This document shows, in pieces, positions 25,051 to 33,451 of a DNA stretch of 64,000 nt. The position numbers and the translations under genes are program-made. Numbering within the stretch: position 1 is the stretch's first letter; the number at the start of each line of letters is the position of its first letter. Source of the DNA: Propionivibrio limicola (GTDB lineage: Bacteria > Pseudomonadota > Gammaproteobacteria > Burkholderiales > Rhodocyclaceae). The stretch lies in contig NZ_SSSR01000010.1 of the NCBI RefSeq assembly GCF_009469695.1, positions 1 to 64,000 of the forward strand. The letters are read 5' to 3'. The notes beneath the pieces were generated by a model. That model saw nothing but the letters and a program-made list of their open reading frames with translations. It was not told the origin of the DNA and searched no databases.

Positions 25051-26450
25051 GATTGGGCCTCAATCAGGGGAAGATCGACACGTACGCACAGCCCGCCGAG
25101 CTCCGAACGCTCGGCCAGGATCCGCCCTGCATGGGCGGTAACGATGCTTTTGCAGATGGCAAGCCCCAGTCCGGATCCGCCGTTGTCCCGGTTGCGCGAG
25201 CGATCTTCCCGCCAGAAACGTTCGAATATTTTCGCCACGGATTCATCCTCAACGCCAGCGCCGTTGTCATGGCACTCGACCACGGCGTACCCGCCCTCGC
25301 CGCGGAAACAGACGCGCAATAGATCCGTCTGTTCGCCATGATGGAGAACGTTTTCGGCCAGATTCCGGAACAGCTGGCCCAGACGATCAGGGTCGGCGCG
25401 GACCAGAAGCGGCGCTGCGCCCCGCATTTCCAGACGGATGCCTTGTGCCACAAGCAGTTTTCTCCATCGCCCGGCTTCCTTTTCAAGCCACATTGCCAGA
25501 TCGACAGTTCGCCAGCTGTAAGGAAGTTCGCCCACCTCGGCCAGCGAGAGCAGGCGAATATCGTTAATCCGCCTTGTCAGCGTATCGATTTCTTCCCGTA
25601 GCGGGCGCAGGTTGTCAGCCGTAAGCGGGAAAACGCCATCCTCGAGATTTTCCAGCTGGCTGCTCATGACGGCCAGCGGAGTCCGCAGTTCGTGGGCAAC
25701 GTCCGCCATCAACTGCCGGCGCATCAAAGCATTGTTCTGCAGGATGACGGACATGGAATTGAAGTTGGCGGACAGTTCGCCAAGCTCGTCATTTCGATTC
25801 TCTGGAACCTGAACCGTGTAGTCCCCCTGAGCGAGCTTGCGCGTACCGTCGATGAGACTCCTGATCGGCGAGAGGAAATTGCGCGCGAGCAGATAATTAA
25901 GCAGGGAAATGACACCAAGCGATGCGGCGGCGATGATCCAGATCGATTGCAACTGGTGTTGCACGAAACGCTTGTCAACCTCGATAGACAGACGGCGGCG
26001 CGGTTCGCCAACCAGAAAGCCAACGGGCTTTCCATTGGCAACGACCGGCTCCCGAAGCACATCAGTGGGAATCTCCCGGCTTCCCGCGAGGTGTTTTCCT
26101 TCCGAGTCATAAAGCGCCAGGCCGCGTGGCAAACCACCGCTCGTACTCGCTGGCTGCTCAAACCCGGGGGCAATGCTCGATTCGAGTAGCCCGCATTCGA
26201 GATTCCTGAGGAAAGCCCAGTCGCCATTGACGGACCGGATATCGCCGAGTGTCTCGGCGTAACTTCGCATGCGCTTCGATTCGCTCTCGTACAGATAACC
26301 GTCAAGGCCCTGCCTGAAACTCCAGTGCGCAATCACTGCTGCACCAATGAGCGCGATCAGCGAAACGGCAAAAAGAGCAAGCCAGAAACGCGTCGTGAGG
26401 GTGAATCTGAGAGGAGCGAAAATCCTGGGGTGCATACGCATTAATGACAT
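25047..26450 (-). CDS. Sensor histidine kinase, BaeS-like
   Basis: 467 aa. Two membrane helices (about 21-43 and 170-190) flank a periplasmic sensor of about 125 residues. HAMP follows (NFLSPIRSLIDGTRKLAQGD), then HisKA with phosphoacceptor His253 in DVAHELRTPL. The ATP lid has NLAENVLHH (N box), CHDNGAGV (G1), and GGSGLGLAI (G2). ENRNDELGELSANFNSM bridges HAMP and HisKA. No clear ribosome site precedes the first ATG, and three in-frame ATGs (26450, 26441, 26435) leave the start open. It is first in an operon with the regulator and divergent from a carboxylesterase lipoprotein. The signal is unknown; BaeS-like sensors respond to envelope stress and toxic compounds. Confidence 0.92.
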   Translation of the reverse strand: MSLMRMHPRIFAPLRFTLTTRFWLALFAVSLIALIGAAVIAHWSFRQGLDGYLYESESKRMRSYAETLGDIRSVNGDWAFLRNLECGLLESSIAPGFEQPASTSGGLPRGLALYDSEGKHLAGSREIPTDVLREPVVANGKPVGFLVGEPRRRLSIEVDKRFVQHQLQSIWIIAAASLGVISLLNYLLARNFLSPIRSLIDGTRKLAQGDYTVQVPENRNDELGELSANFNSMSVILQNNALMRRQLMADVAHELRTPLAVMSSQLENLEDGVFPLTADNLRPLREEIDTLTRRINDIRLLSLAEVGELPYSWRTVDLAMWLEKEAGRWRKLLVAQGIRLEMRGAAPLLVRADPDRLGQLFRNLAENVLHHGEQTDLLRVCFRGEGGYAVVECHDNGAGVEDESVAKIFERFWREDRSRNRDNGGSGLGLAICKSIVTAHAGRILAERSELGGLCVRVDLPLIEAQS

Positions 26451-26455
26451 TGTGC

Positions 26456-26483
26456 TTTACCGATTCTTTACCCTATTTTTACC
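26456..26483. promoter_or_regulatory. Three TTTACC direct repeats at 11-bp spacing
   Basis: TTTACC occurs at 26456, 26467 and 26478, each separated by 5 nt, so the repeat period is 11 bp, one helical turn. Tandem hexamers with this phasing are the usual binding pattern of OmpR/PhoB-type regulators. The array lies between the kinase start and the divergent carboxylesterase, so it could serve autoregulation and esterase control. Confidence 0.7.
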
Positions 26484-26666
26484 GTTTATTCCCCTCTCGG
26501 GAGAAATAGCTCTTTAGAATCGCTAACGGTCATCCTGTCGAAATAGTCGCGTTCAACCCATTGAAATAAATAGAAAAAACTGATTGGTCACGAAAGTGAC
26601 GTCAAGGGATGATCAATGCGAAAAAAGATGAAATGCGTCAATTCTACATGTGGGGGAGCATAAGAA

Positions 26667-28310
26667 ATGTTTGAAATCAAAAAGGGAATACGCCAGATCA
26701 CGGCGGGACTGATGGTCGCTGCGCTGGCGACAGCGTATGGCTGCGGCGGTGACGGCGATGACACCGATAGCAGTGCCGGAATCACCCCGCCGGCGCAGAC
26801 GGTAGCTACGACGGTAGCGGTCGATAGCGGAACCATCGAGGGGCAGAAACTCGCATCTCAGGTCACAGCCTTTTACGGCATTCCCTATGCCGCGCCGCCT
26901 GTCGGCGAACTGCGCTGGAAGGATCCGCAACCGATCACTTGGACCGGAACAAAAGCAACCGTGAAGATGGGCAACGCCTGTGCCCAGGCTGCCGGAACGG
27001 CGGCCAATGGCGACACGATCAGCGAAGATTGCCTGTACATGAACGTCTGGGTTCCGCCCGAACTCAAGGAAAATGCAAAGGCCCCCGTTGTCGTCTATGT
27101 CCACGGTGGTGCATTCACAAAAAGCAGTTCGTCGCCGAGGCGTTTTGGCGGCGAACAACTGGCCAAGAAAGGCGTCGTTTACGTCAATTTCAACTATCGT
27201 CTTGGCGTCTTCGGCAACTTGGCCCTGCCTGAACTAACGGGCGAATCGCCCAACAAGGCGTCCGGGAATTATCAGCTTCTTGACATCATTCATGCGCTCA
27301 AGTGGATACAGCGCAATATCGCCAAGTTTGGCGGTGACCCGAACAACGTGACCATCAGCGGGCAGTCTTCGGGCGGCATCGAGATGGGGCTTCTCAACGT
27401 GAGTCCCCTAGCCAAGGGACTCTTCCACAAGATCGTCGCCCAGAGCGGCTGGCCTGGCCCGCTTGGCAATCCACCCAATCTAGCAACCCAGGAACAGAAC
27501 GGTCTCAAGCTGATGCAGGCCACCGGTGCCAGCAATCTGGCCGCTCTCAGGGGCAAAACCATGGACGAGGTACTGACAGCCGCGTCCAGCTCGGCGCTTG
27601 CATCGATCAGGCCCATGGTCGCCGAACCGTGCATCGACGGTTACGCAATTCCCGACAAGCCCGACACGCTCTTCGCGGAGAGGAAACACAACGATGTTCC
27701 ACTCATTGCCGGCTACACATCCGGAGAGAACGCGCCGACCACGGTGACAAGCCTTCTGACGGCATCGACGACGATCCCGGCCTACCAAGCAAACCTCCAG
27801 TCAATTTTTGGCGGGTACTGGGAAACCGTATATAACCTCTTCACGCCGGCATCGGATACGCCAACCGCCATTTCGGCCACGCTCTCCACACTCAAGAATG
27901 CGGCATCCTCGGGGCGTGCGTCGGTCTATCACGCAACCAACGTTGTTGTTAATGGCAATTCGCCAGCTTGGGTCTATATCTTTTCCAGACCACAGATCCC
28001 TGCCGCGACCGGTGTTGCCGTAGCCGCTCCACACGGTTCGGACAACCAGTTCTGGCACGGAGAACTCGACGCGCCGAATGCCGATGGGTCTACCTACATC
28101 CGTGACGCCAGGGACACCGAACTGGCCAACCAGATGACGGATTCCCTCGTGGCGTTTGCAAAAACGGGAAATCCATCCACCTCGGCCCTCTACTGGCCGC
28201 AGTACAACACCGTTCTTCGCAAACGAATGAATTTCGGCAATGCAAGTTCCATGGCCGACTGGGACAACGGCTTGGACTTCTTTGCAACTACCTGGCTGAA
28301 CAACTATTGA
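26667..28310 (+). CDS. Type-B carboxylesterase lipoprotein
   Basis: 547 aa, exported and lipid-anchored (lipobox ending at Cys26, ATAYGC). It has the type-B esterase signatures: FYGIPYAAPPVGELRW, SEDCLYMNVWVP, the oxyanion VYVHGGAF, and the nucleophile Ser234 in ISGQSSGG. The Glu member of the triad is probably in GYTSGENAP, and the His in PHGSDNQFWHGE. It hydrolyses carboxylic esters; the substrate is unknown. GGGGGAG lies about 8 nt before ATG 26667. It is divergent from the two-component operon and probably under its control through the TTTACC array. It resembles the hydrolase lipoprotein at 5686 in layout but not in family. Confidence 0.93.
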   Translation: MFEIKKGIRQITAGLMVAALATAYGCGGDGDDTDSSAGITPPAQTVATTVAVDSGTIEGQKLASQVTAFYGIPYAAPPVGELRWKDPQPITWTGTKATVKMGNACAQAAGTAANGDTISEDCLYMNVWVPPELKENAKAPVVVYVHGGAFTKSSSSPRRFGGEQLAKKGVVYVNFNYRLGVFGNLALPELTGESPNKASGNYQLLDIIHALKWIQRNIAKFGGDPNNVTISGQSSGGIEMGLLNVSPLAKGLFHKIVAQSGWPGPLGNPPNLATQEQNGLKLMQATGASNLAALRGKTMDEVLTAASSSALASIRPMVAEPCIDGYAIPDKPDTLFAERKHNDVPLIAGYTSGENAPTTVTSLLTASTTIPAYQANLQSIFGGYWETVYNLFTPASDTPTAISATLSTLKNAASSGRASVYHATNVVVNGNSPAWVYIFSRPQIPAATGVAVAAPHGSDNQFWHGELDAPNADGSTYIRDARDTELANQMTDSLVAFAKTGNPSTSALYWPQYNTVLRKRMNFGNASSMADWDNGLDFFATTWLNNY

Positions 28311-28369
28311 TTATTTCGGAAGTCCCGGACCGTTCATAGGGGCCGGGACAGGATGCAGCATTACAAGAA

Positions 28370-28390
28370 ACCTCTGGCACAGCCAGAGGT
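28370..28390. repeat. Perfect 9-bp hairpin with 3-nt loop
   Basis: ACCTCTGGC and GCCAGAGGT are exact complements around ACA, 60 nt past the carboxylesterase stop. GACAAAAAAC follows on the plus strand. Read on the minus strand the hairpin is followed by TTTCTTG. It is a possible bidirectional terminator. Confidence 0.5.
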
Positions 28391-28585
28391 GACAAAAAAC
28401 ATTTGCATAACAACAACGGGGCCAAGATGGAACATGAACATGAAAACAAAAAAACAAATTTTCTGAGGCAATGTCGAAAACATCACGTGGATATCGTTGC
28501 GCAGGACGGTACGACAAGCAGCAGACACATTTTCACGGTGATAAACAGCTGATTTTCAGGCCTTATTGCCACTTTTCCCCTGTTT

Positions 28586-28622
28586 GGCCGCCCTGTTCGC
28601 CCTTGGACTCGGCGGCCTTTTT
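28586..28622 (+). terminator. Intrinsic terminator
   Basis: GGCCGCC (28586-28592) pairs with GGCGGCC (28611-28617), 18-nt loop, followed by five T. The orientation fits transcription from the left, that is from the carboxylesterase, although it is 276 nt beyond its stop codon. Confidence 0.6.
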
Positions 28623-28696
28623 CTATCCGGAAACGACTAGAGAAACTCTGTGGGAATCACCATCCCGAGCAACGTCTTCCGCGCCAGCTTATCCGG

Positions 28697-29542
28697 TTAC
28701 TCCGACGTGCGCGCAAGACGGAAGCCGACGCTGATTCCTCTATAGTCGGGCGCATAGTGACGGCGAGACGCCGAGCGCCAGCCGTTCCCCGAGACATGCC
28801 AGCTTCCGCCGCGCACAACGCAGCCCCAATTTCCGCTTCTCGTCGTCGGTCCGGTTGGATCGGCGGCCGGGCTTTCCGCGTAATAACGCTCGCCATACCC
28901 ATCCTGCGTCCACTCCCAGACATTGCCGTGCATGTCGTACAGGCCCCAGGCGTTCGGTTCCTTTTGCCCGACCGCATGGGTCGAGCCGGTTTCGAAATCT
29001 TCATCGAACCAGGCGTAGCGCGACAGGTTGCGCGCATCCGGGCCGAATGAGTAGGGCGTCGTCGTTCCGGCTCTCGCCGCGTATTCCCATTCTGCTTCCG
29101 TCGGCAGCCGATACCTGGCGTGGCCTTCTTTCTGGTTCAGGCGCGTGATGAACTCCTGCGCGTCGTTCCACGAGACCGTGGCGGGGTTGTCCGGCTTCCG
29201 CAGCCGTTCGGCCATGCCGGGTAAATGGTAAAAACTGTTCGAGCGGGGGAGGGTGAAGGGATTGGAGCTCATCACCGCTTCCCACTGGGCCTGAGTGACT
29301 TCGTATCGACCGAGATGAAACGGCCGGCTGATCGTCACGCGATGCTGCGGCTTCTCGTCGCGATTCGCGTCCTTGTCGTCGTCGGGCGAGCCCATCAGGA
29401 AGGAACCCGCGGGAATCAGCACGAACTCCATGCCGACCGAGTTCTTCAGCGGCCGTTCAGCGGCATGGCCGGCCAATGGGTGCAGCAAGGCGAGCCCCAT
29501 GATCGGCAGGCCGAAGAGGGAGCGAATACGGCGCTTATCCAT
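28697..29542 (-). CDS. Exported formylglycine-generating-enzyme-like (SUMF1/FGE) protein
   Basis: 281 aa with a Sec signal (MDKRRIRSLFGLPIMGLALL, cleavage near AGHAA). The FGE-sulfatase fold is clear: SVGMEFVLIPAGSFLMGS, HRVTISRPFHLGRYEVTQAQ, YRLPTEAEWEYAARAG, YDMHGNVWEW and VVRGGSW at the C-terminus. Only one Cys (GNWGCVVRGGSW) lies in the catalytic half, so the paired copper-binding cysteines of true FGE are not evident. It may be a fold member with another role. ATG 29542 overlaps the upstream metallophosphoesterase stop by 8 nt, so they are an operon. No sulfatase gene is nearby. Confidence 0.9.
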   Translation of the reverse strand: MDKRRIRSLFGLPIMGLALLHPLAGHAAERPLKNSVGMEFVLIPAGSFLMGSPDDDKDANRDEKPQHRVTISRPFHLGRYEVTQAQWEAVMSSNPFTLPRSNSFYHLPGMAERLRKPDNPATVSWNDAQEFITRLNQKEGHARYRLPTEAEWEYAARAGTTTPYSFGPDARNLSRYAWFDEDFETGSTHAVGQKEPNAWGLYDMHGNVWEWTQDGYGERYYAESPAADPTGPTTRSGNWGCVVRGGSWHVSGNGWRSASRRHYAPDYRGISVGFRLARTSE

Positions 29543-30710
29543 TGATCCCGGCCGGTTGCGCATCCGATCCGGCGCGCAGCACGATCTGCGTTATTTCGGC
29601 AGGACGGCCAAGACGAATCGGAAAACCGTTCCACAGCCCGGTGCCGTTGCTGACGTAAAGCTGCATGTCGCCAATCCGGTACAGGCCGGACACCAGTCCG
29701 TCGTTGGCGTACTGGGTGACGTAGTGCAAGCCGAGAACCTGGCCGCCGTGGGTGTGGCCGGAGAGCTGGAGGTCGACACCGGCCTCAGCGTTCTTCCGGG
29801 CGCCGTCCGGGCGATGCGCCATCAGGATGGTCACTGCGCCCTTGGGCGCCCCCGCCAGCGCGGCCGGGAGATCAGGCATCGGCCCCGCGATTCGCTCGGC
29901 CGCCCGGTCGGTGATTCCGGCAACGACCAGGTTCTTGCCCTTTTCATTGATGACGACATGCTCGTTGAGCAGCATTCGCAGGCCCAGATCGCCAAAGGTC
30001 GCCAGCCATTGCGGATGGCTGGCGTAGTACTCGTGATTTCCCGGGATGGCGAACACGCCCTGACGCGCCTTGAGATTCCGCAGGGGCGACACGTCGGGAG
30101 CGCGCAGCTCGGGCGTGCCGTCGATGAGGTCGCCCGTGATCAGGATCAGGTCGGGATTCAGCGCATTGGTTTTCTCCACGACGGCACTGACCCACGGTGC
30201 CTGCAACAAGCGGCTGGCGTGCAGATCACTCAACTGCACCACGCGCAGCCCGTCCAGTTCGGCGGGCAGGCGCGGCAGTGTGATTTCCACCGTGCGGACG
30301 TCGGGCACGCGGACCGACTCCCACACGCCGGCACCCGAAAGCGCGAGCGGCGCGAGGCAGAGCGCGTAGTTCAGTCGAGTGGAAAAAATCCGCGAACGCG
30401 GCTTGTGCAAGGGCACGAAGGACGCAACGGCGACGCGCTTCGGCAACACCAGCGCGCCGATATCCTTCAGGAACAGGAACGCCGCCAACAGGATGAGCGC
30501 GCCGAACAGCCACCCATGGAGCACCAGCACGCCAAACGGCAACTCGGGCGACGCAAGGGTGCCGAAGAAGGTGCGGCTGATCAGGTGATGCTGGGAAATC
30601 AGCACGATCGCCAACGCCAGCAACGCCTTGTGGCCGGGTTTCAGGGCGAAACGCGGGATAAACCGCCAGATGACATAGAGTCCGATGAGGCCGGTAAGAA
30701 AATGGAACAT
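29535..30710 (-). CDS. Membrane-anchored metallophosphoesterase (YaeI/YkuE-like)
   Basis: 391 aa. Four N-terminal membrane helices are followed by a calcineurin-like phosphoesterase domain. Metal motifs in order: VVQLSDLHAS (D-x-H), ITGDLIDG (GD), IPGNHEYY (GNHE), MAHRPDG and LSGHTHGGQV (GHTH). The active site would face the periplasm or membrane surface; relatives act on UDP-diacylglucosamine-type or other phosphodiesters, but the substrate is not certain here. ATG 30710 is chosen because AGAGGA precedes it and the first helix starts there; the frame remains open further upstream without such support. It overlaps the FGE-like gene. Confidence 0.9.
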   Translation of the reverse strand: MFHFLTGLIGLYVIWRFIPRFALKPGHKALLALAIVLISQHHLISRTFFGTLASPELPFGVLVLHGWLFGALILLAAFLFLKDIGALVLPKRVAVASFVPLHKPRSRIFSTRLNYALCLAPLALSGAGVWESVRVPDVRTVEITLPRLPAELDGLRVVQLSDLHASRLLQAPWVSAVVEKTNALNPDLILITGDLIDGTPELRAPDVSPLRNLKARQGVFAIPGNHEYYASHPQWLATFGDLGLRMLLNEHVVINEKGKNLVVAGITDRAAERIAGPMPDLPAALAGAPKGAVTILMAHRPDGARKNAEAGVDLQLSGHTHGGQVLGLHYVTQYANDGLVSGLYRIGDMQLYVSNGTGLWNGFPIRLGRPAEITQIVLRAGSDAQPAGING

Positions 30711-30950
30711 GAATCCTCTGCTTATAAAACCAAACAATTGGGCGGCCGCGCGAGCAGCAATCGATGTCCGAAATTCAGGATACGCGTAGAAACGATTCCG
30801 AACATGCCGGACTTTACCAAGAAGCGCCAACACGATTTTGAATCGTGGTCCGCATGGGCTTATGAACGGAGTTGAACAATCGAATCGGCGCACTGTTGCA
30901 TTTTGACAGCCGACCGAATCCAAATAATCGGGTTCCCGATCGAGCCGAAA

Positions 30951-30991
30951 GAGGCCACCTGAAAGCGACTCCACAATCGCCCGGTGGCCTC
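30951..30991. terminator. 9-bp inverted repeat after the YcjY-like gene
   Basis: GAGGCCACC (30951-30959) and GGTGGCCTC (30983-30991) are exact complements with a 23-nt loop. It begins 8 nt beyond the stop of the minus-strand hydrolase gene (31000). Only TTT follows on that strand, so it is a weak terminator candidate. Confidence 0.5.
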
Positions 30992-30999
30992 CGCATTGC

Positions 31000-32088
31000 T
31001 TATTTCAAGTTTTTGCCGAAGAAATCCGCGATCTTGTCGAACGGGATTTTATCCACGCGATCGTACAGATCGACGTGGTCGGTGTCCTTGAGGATCAGGA
31101 GTTCCTTCGGCTGCGCTGCGGCCTTGTATGCATCTTCACTGAAGTAGCGCGAATGCGCGTTTTCTCCCGCAATCAGCAGCATCGGACGCGGCGAGATTTC
31201 CTTGATGTAGGTCAGCAACGGCATGTTCATGAACGAGATCGGCGTGGTGGCCGTCCAGGCACCATTCGAGTTCGGCGAGCGCGTGTGGAAGCCGCGCGGC
31301 GTGCGGTAGTAGTCGAAGTACATCCGGACGACGGGATCGGTGATGCCTGCCAGCGTCTCGGGCAGAATGCGCGGTCCGGCTGTCGGGCCGCCTTTCTCCG
31401 CGTCGGCCCAGCGCTGCTGGCTCATTTTCTCCAGCGCCTGGCCGCGCTGCTCCGGAGTCATCTTGTCGTAATAGCCCTTTGCCATCACGCGCGACATGTC
31501 GTACATGCTCGTGGTGACCACTGCCTTGATGCGCTTGTCCACCGCCGTGGCATTCAGGCCCATGCCGCCAAAACCGCAGATGCCGATGATGCCGATGCGG
31601 TTGCGATCGACCGAAGCATGCAGGCCGAGAAAATCCACGGCCGCGCTGAAGTCCTCGGTATTGATGTCGGGAGAGGCCACATTGCGCGGCTCGCCGCCGC
31701 TCTCACCGGTATACGACGGATCGAACGCCAGCGTGACATAGCCGCGCTCGGCCATGGTCTGCGCATACAGTCCGGACGATTGCTCCTTCACCGCGCCGAA
31801 CGGACCGGTAACGGCAAGCGCTGCCAGCTGCTGGTTGCCACGGTTTTTCGGCAGGTACAAATCGCCGGACAGGGTAACGCCATAGCGGTTCTTGAACGTC
31901 ACTTTCTGATGGTCGACCTTGTTGCTCTTCGGGAAGGTCTTGTCCCATTCCTGAGTCAGGTTGAGGGCATGGCCCCCGATTGAAACCGAATTGCTCTGCG
32001 CCAGAACAGCGGGGGCGCCGGCGCACATGGCGGCACAGGCGACGATGGCGCTTTGGATGAATTTCTTGCGGGAAAGCAGAGTGCTCAT
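31000..32088 (-). CDS. Exported alpha/beta hydrolase, YcjY/dienelactone-hydrolase-like
   Basis: 362 aa with an N-terminal signal whose SRKKFIQSA could be a Sec or an R-K-type Tat signal, cleavage near AVLAQ. The hydrolase core has the nucleophile elbow IGICGFGG with Cys171 in place of Ser, as in dienelactone hydrolases. The acid is probably in LLIAGENAHSR and the His in DTDHVDLYD. RGYVTLAFDPSYTGESGG is a family block. The gene at 36874 is a paralogue. It lies 38 bp downstream of the YqhD-like dehydrogenase on the same strand, probably in one operon. The substrate is unknown. Confidence 0.9.
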   Translation of the reverse strand: MSTLLSRKKFIQSAIVACAAMCAGAPAVLAQSNSVSIGGHALNLTQEWDKTFPKSNKVDHQKVTFKNRYGVTLSGDLYLPKNRGNQQLAALAVTGPFGAVKEQSSGLYAQTMAERGYVTLAFDPSYTGESGGEPRNVASPDINTEDFSAAVDFLGLHASVDRNRIGIIGICGFGGMGLNATAVDKRIKAVVTTSMYDMSRVMAKGYYDKMTPEQRGQALEKMSQQRWADAEKGGPTAGPRILPETLAGITDPVVRMYFDYYRTPRGFHTRSPNSNGAWTATTPISFMNMPLLTYIKEISPRPMLLIAGENAHSRYFSEDAYKAAAQPKELLILKDTDHVDLYDRVDKIPFDKIADFFGKNLK

Positions 32089-32126
32089 TGAGGTTTACTC
32101 CTGGGTGTGGCTATTAAAACGAGCGG

Positions 32127-33284
32127 CTACAGCGCGTTCTTCAGAATGGCCGTCACCACTTCCGGGGGGTAGGTCTCGGCGATGCCGAAGATGCGCACAT
32201 TGCGCTGCACGTTCTCGACGATGGCCGGCAGGTCCGCTTCCTTGATGCCCAGTTGCGGCAGGCGCGTCGGCGTGCCGATCTTGTCGAACCAAGCTTCCAA
32301 CGCGGCAATGCCATGCTCGCCGCCATCAACGCCAAACACGTTCCTGGCGAAGCGCTCGAACTGGGCCGGGTTGCGGTCGCGGTACCACTTCATCCAGCCC
32401 GGAACCACGACCGACAGACCGGCACCGTGCGGCACGTTGAACAGCGCGGAGAGCGAGTGCTCGATGGCGTGGTTGGGATAACTGAACCCTGCTGCACCGG
32501 AATACGTCAGGCCGTTCAGCGCCAAGGTCGCGGCCCAGGCGAACTGGGCGCGGGCGTCATAGTCCGCCGGGTCGGCCAGCAGCGTCTCAGTCGTCTCAAT
32601 CACCGTGTTGATCAGGGATTCGACCAGGCGCGATTGCAGCTTCGGATGCACGGTTGCAGTGAAATACGCCTCGATCAGATGCGCAATAACATCCGAAGCC
32701 GAATAAACAAGATAGTCACGGGACACGCCCTGCATCAGCGCCGGATTGACGATGGACACCTTGGGAAACAGCGGCGCCGCCATGATGAAGAATTTTTCTT
32801 TGGTTTCATCATTGGTAACCACCGCTCCCGGATTCATTTCACTGCCGGTTGCGGCCAGCGTCAGGATGGAGAACACTGGTAGCGCAGACTTGATAGCGGC
32901 CTTGCCGACGAACAGATCCCACACGTCGCCATCGTGGCAGACGCCTGCGGCGATCGCCTTGGAACTGTCGAGCACGGAACCGCCGCCGACGCTCAGGATG
33001 GCGTCGACCTGATGCGCCCGCGCCAAGGCGATGCCCTCGCGCACTTTCGAGATGACGGGGTTACTGACGATGCCGCCGAATTCGACGAACTCGACGAGTG
33101 CAATGCCTTGCTCGGCCAAACTCTTGCTGACGACATCGAACAAGCCCTCGCGCTTGATGCGCTCGCTGCCGTAGCAGAGCAGAACCTTCTTGATGCCGTG
33201 TTCGACCAGATGCTGGCCGATCAACTGTTCCTTGCCGGTGCCGAATTCGATTTTGGTGGGGTTGAAGAAGGTGAAGTTTTCCAT
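32127..33284 (-). CDS. yqhD: Iron-dependent alcohol dehydrogenase / aldehyde reductase (YqhD-like)
   Basis: 385 aa group III alcohol dehydrogenase that reduces short aldehydes with NADPH. MENFTFFNPTKIEFGTGKEQ and the dinucleotide motif SVGGGSVLDSSKAIA are typical of the YqhD/BDH branch. The metal ligands are visible: Asp and His in SASDVIAHLIEAYF, His in PNHAIEHSLSA and His in VPHGAGLSVV. ATG 33284 has GAGGA 8 nt upstream. A YqhC-like AraC regulator is divergent, as in E. coli yqhC-yqhD, where the pair responds to reactive aldehydes. It is followed by the YcjY-like hydrolase. The gene symbol reflects family and context similarity. Confidence 0.92.
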   Translation of the reverse strand: MENFTFFNPTKIEFGTGKEQLIGQHLVEHGIKKVLLCYGSERIKREGLFDVVSKSLAEQGIALVEFVEFGGIVSNPVISKVREGIALARAHQVDAILSVGGGSVLDSSKAIAAGVCHDGDVWDLFVGKAAIKSALPVFSILTLAATGSEMNPGAVVTNDETKEKFFIMAAPLFPKVSIVNPALMQGVSRDYLVYSASDVIAHLIEAYFTATVHPKLQSRLVESLINTVIETTETLLADPADYDARAQFAWAATLALNGLTYSGAAGFSYPNHAIEHSLSALFNVPHGAGLSVVVPGWMKWYRDRNPAQFERFARNVFGVDGGEHGIAALEAWFDKIGTPTRLPQLGIKEADLPAIVENVQRNVRIFGIAETYPPEVVTAILKNAL

Positions 33285-33451
33285 GGTGCTGTCCTCAGTA
33301 AATGTCAAAACGCATTTTTTGCGATCTAGCCCTCTGATCGATATACAAATCCAGCGCATTTCTTGCCTGATCCTCCACGACCGAGGATTGCCGGTTGGTA
33401 TCGGCACATCGAACGGATATTCTTCGGGCAAGATTTGTTTGGAGATTTGCC

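Larger units (their letters stand above)
28311..28696. other. Intergenic region with three hairpins
   Basis: 386 bp between convergent genes. It holds GTCCCGG/CCGGGAC near 28322-28349, ACCTCTGGC-ACA-GCCAGAGGT at 28370-28390, and a T-tract terminator at 28586-28622. No CDS is supported. Confidence 0.5.

Noticed and set aside
28586-28622. CRISPR-like repeats in the 28.3-28.7 kb gap
   Set aside because: The hairpins differ in sequence and there is no regular spacing; they are terminators or simple inverted repeats.
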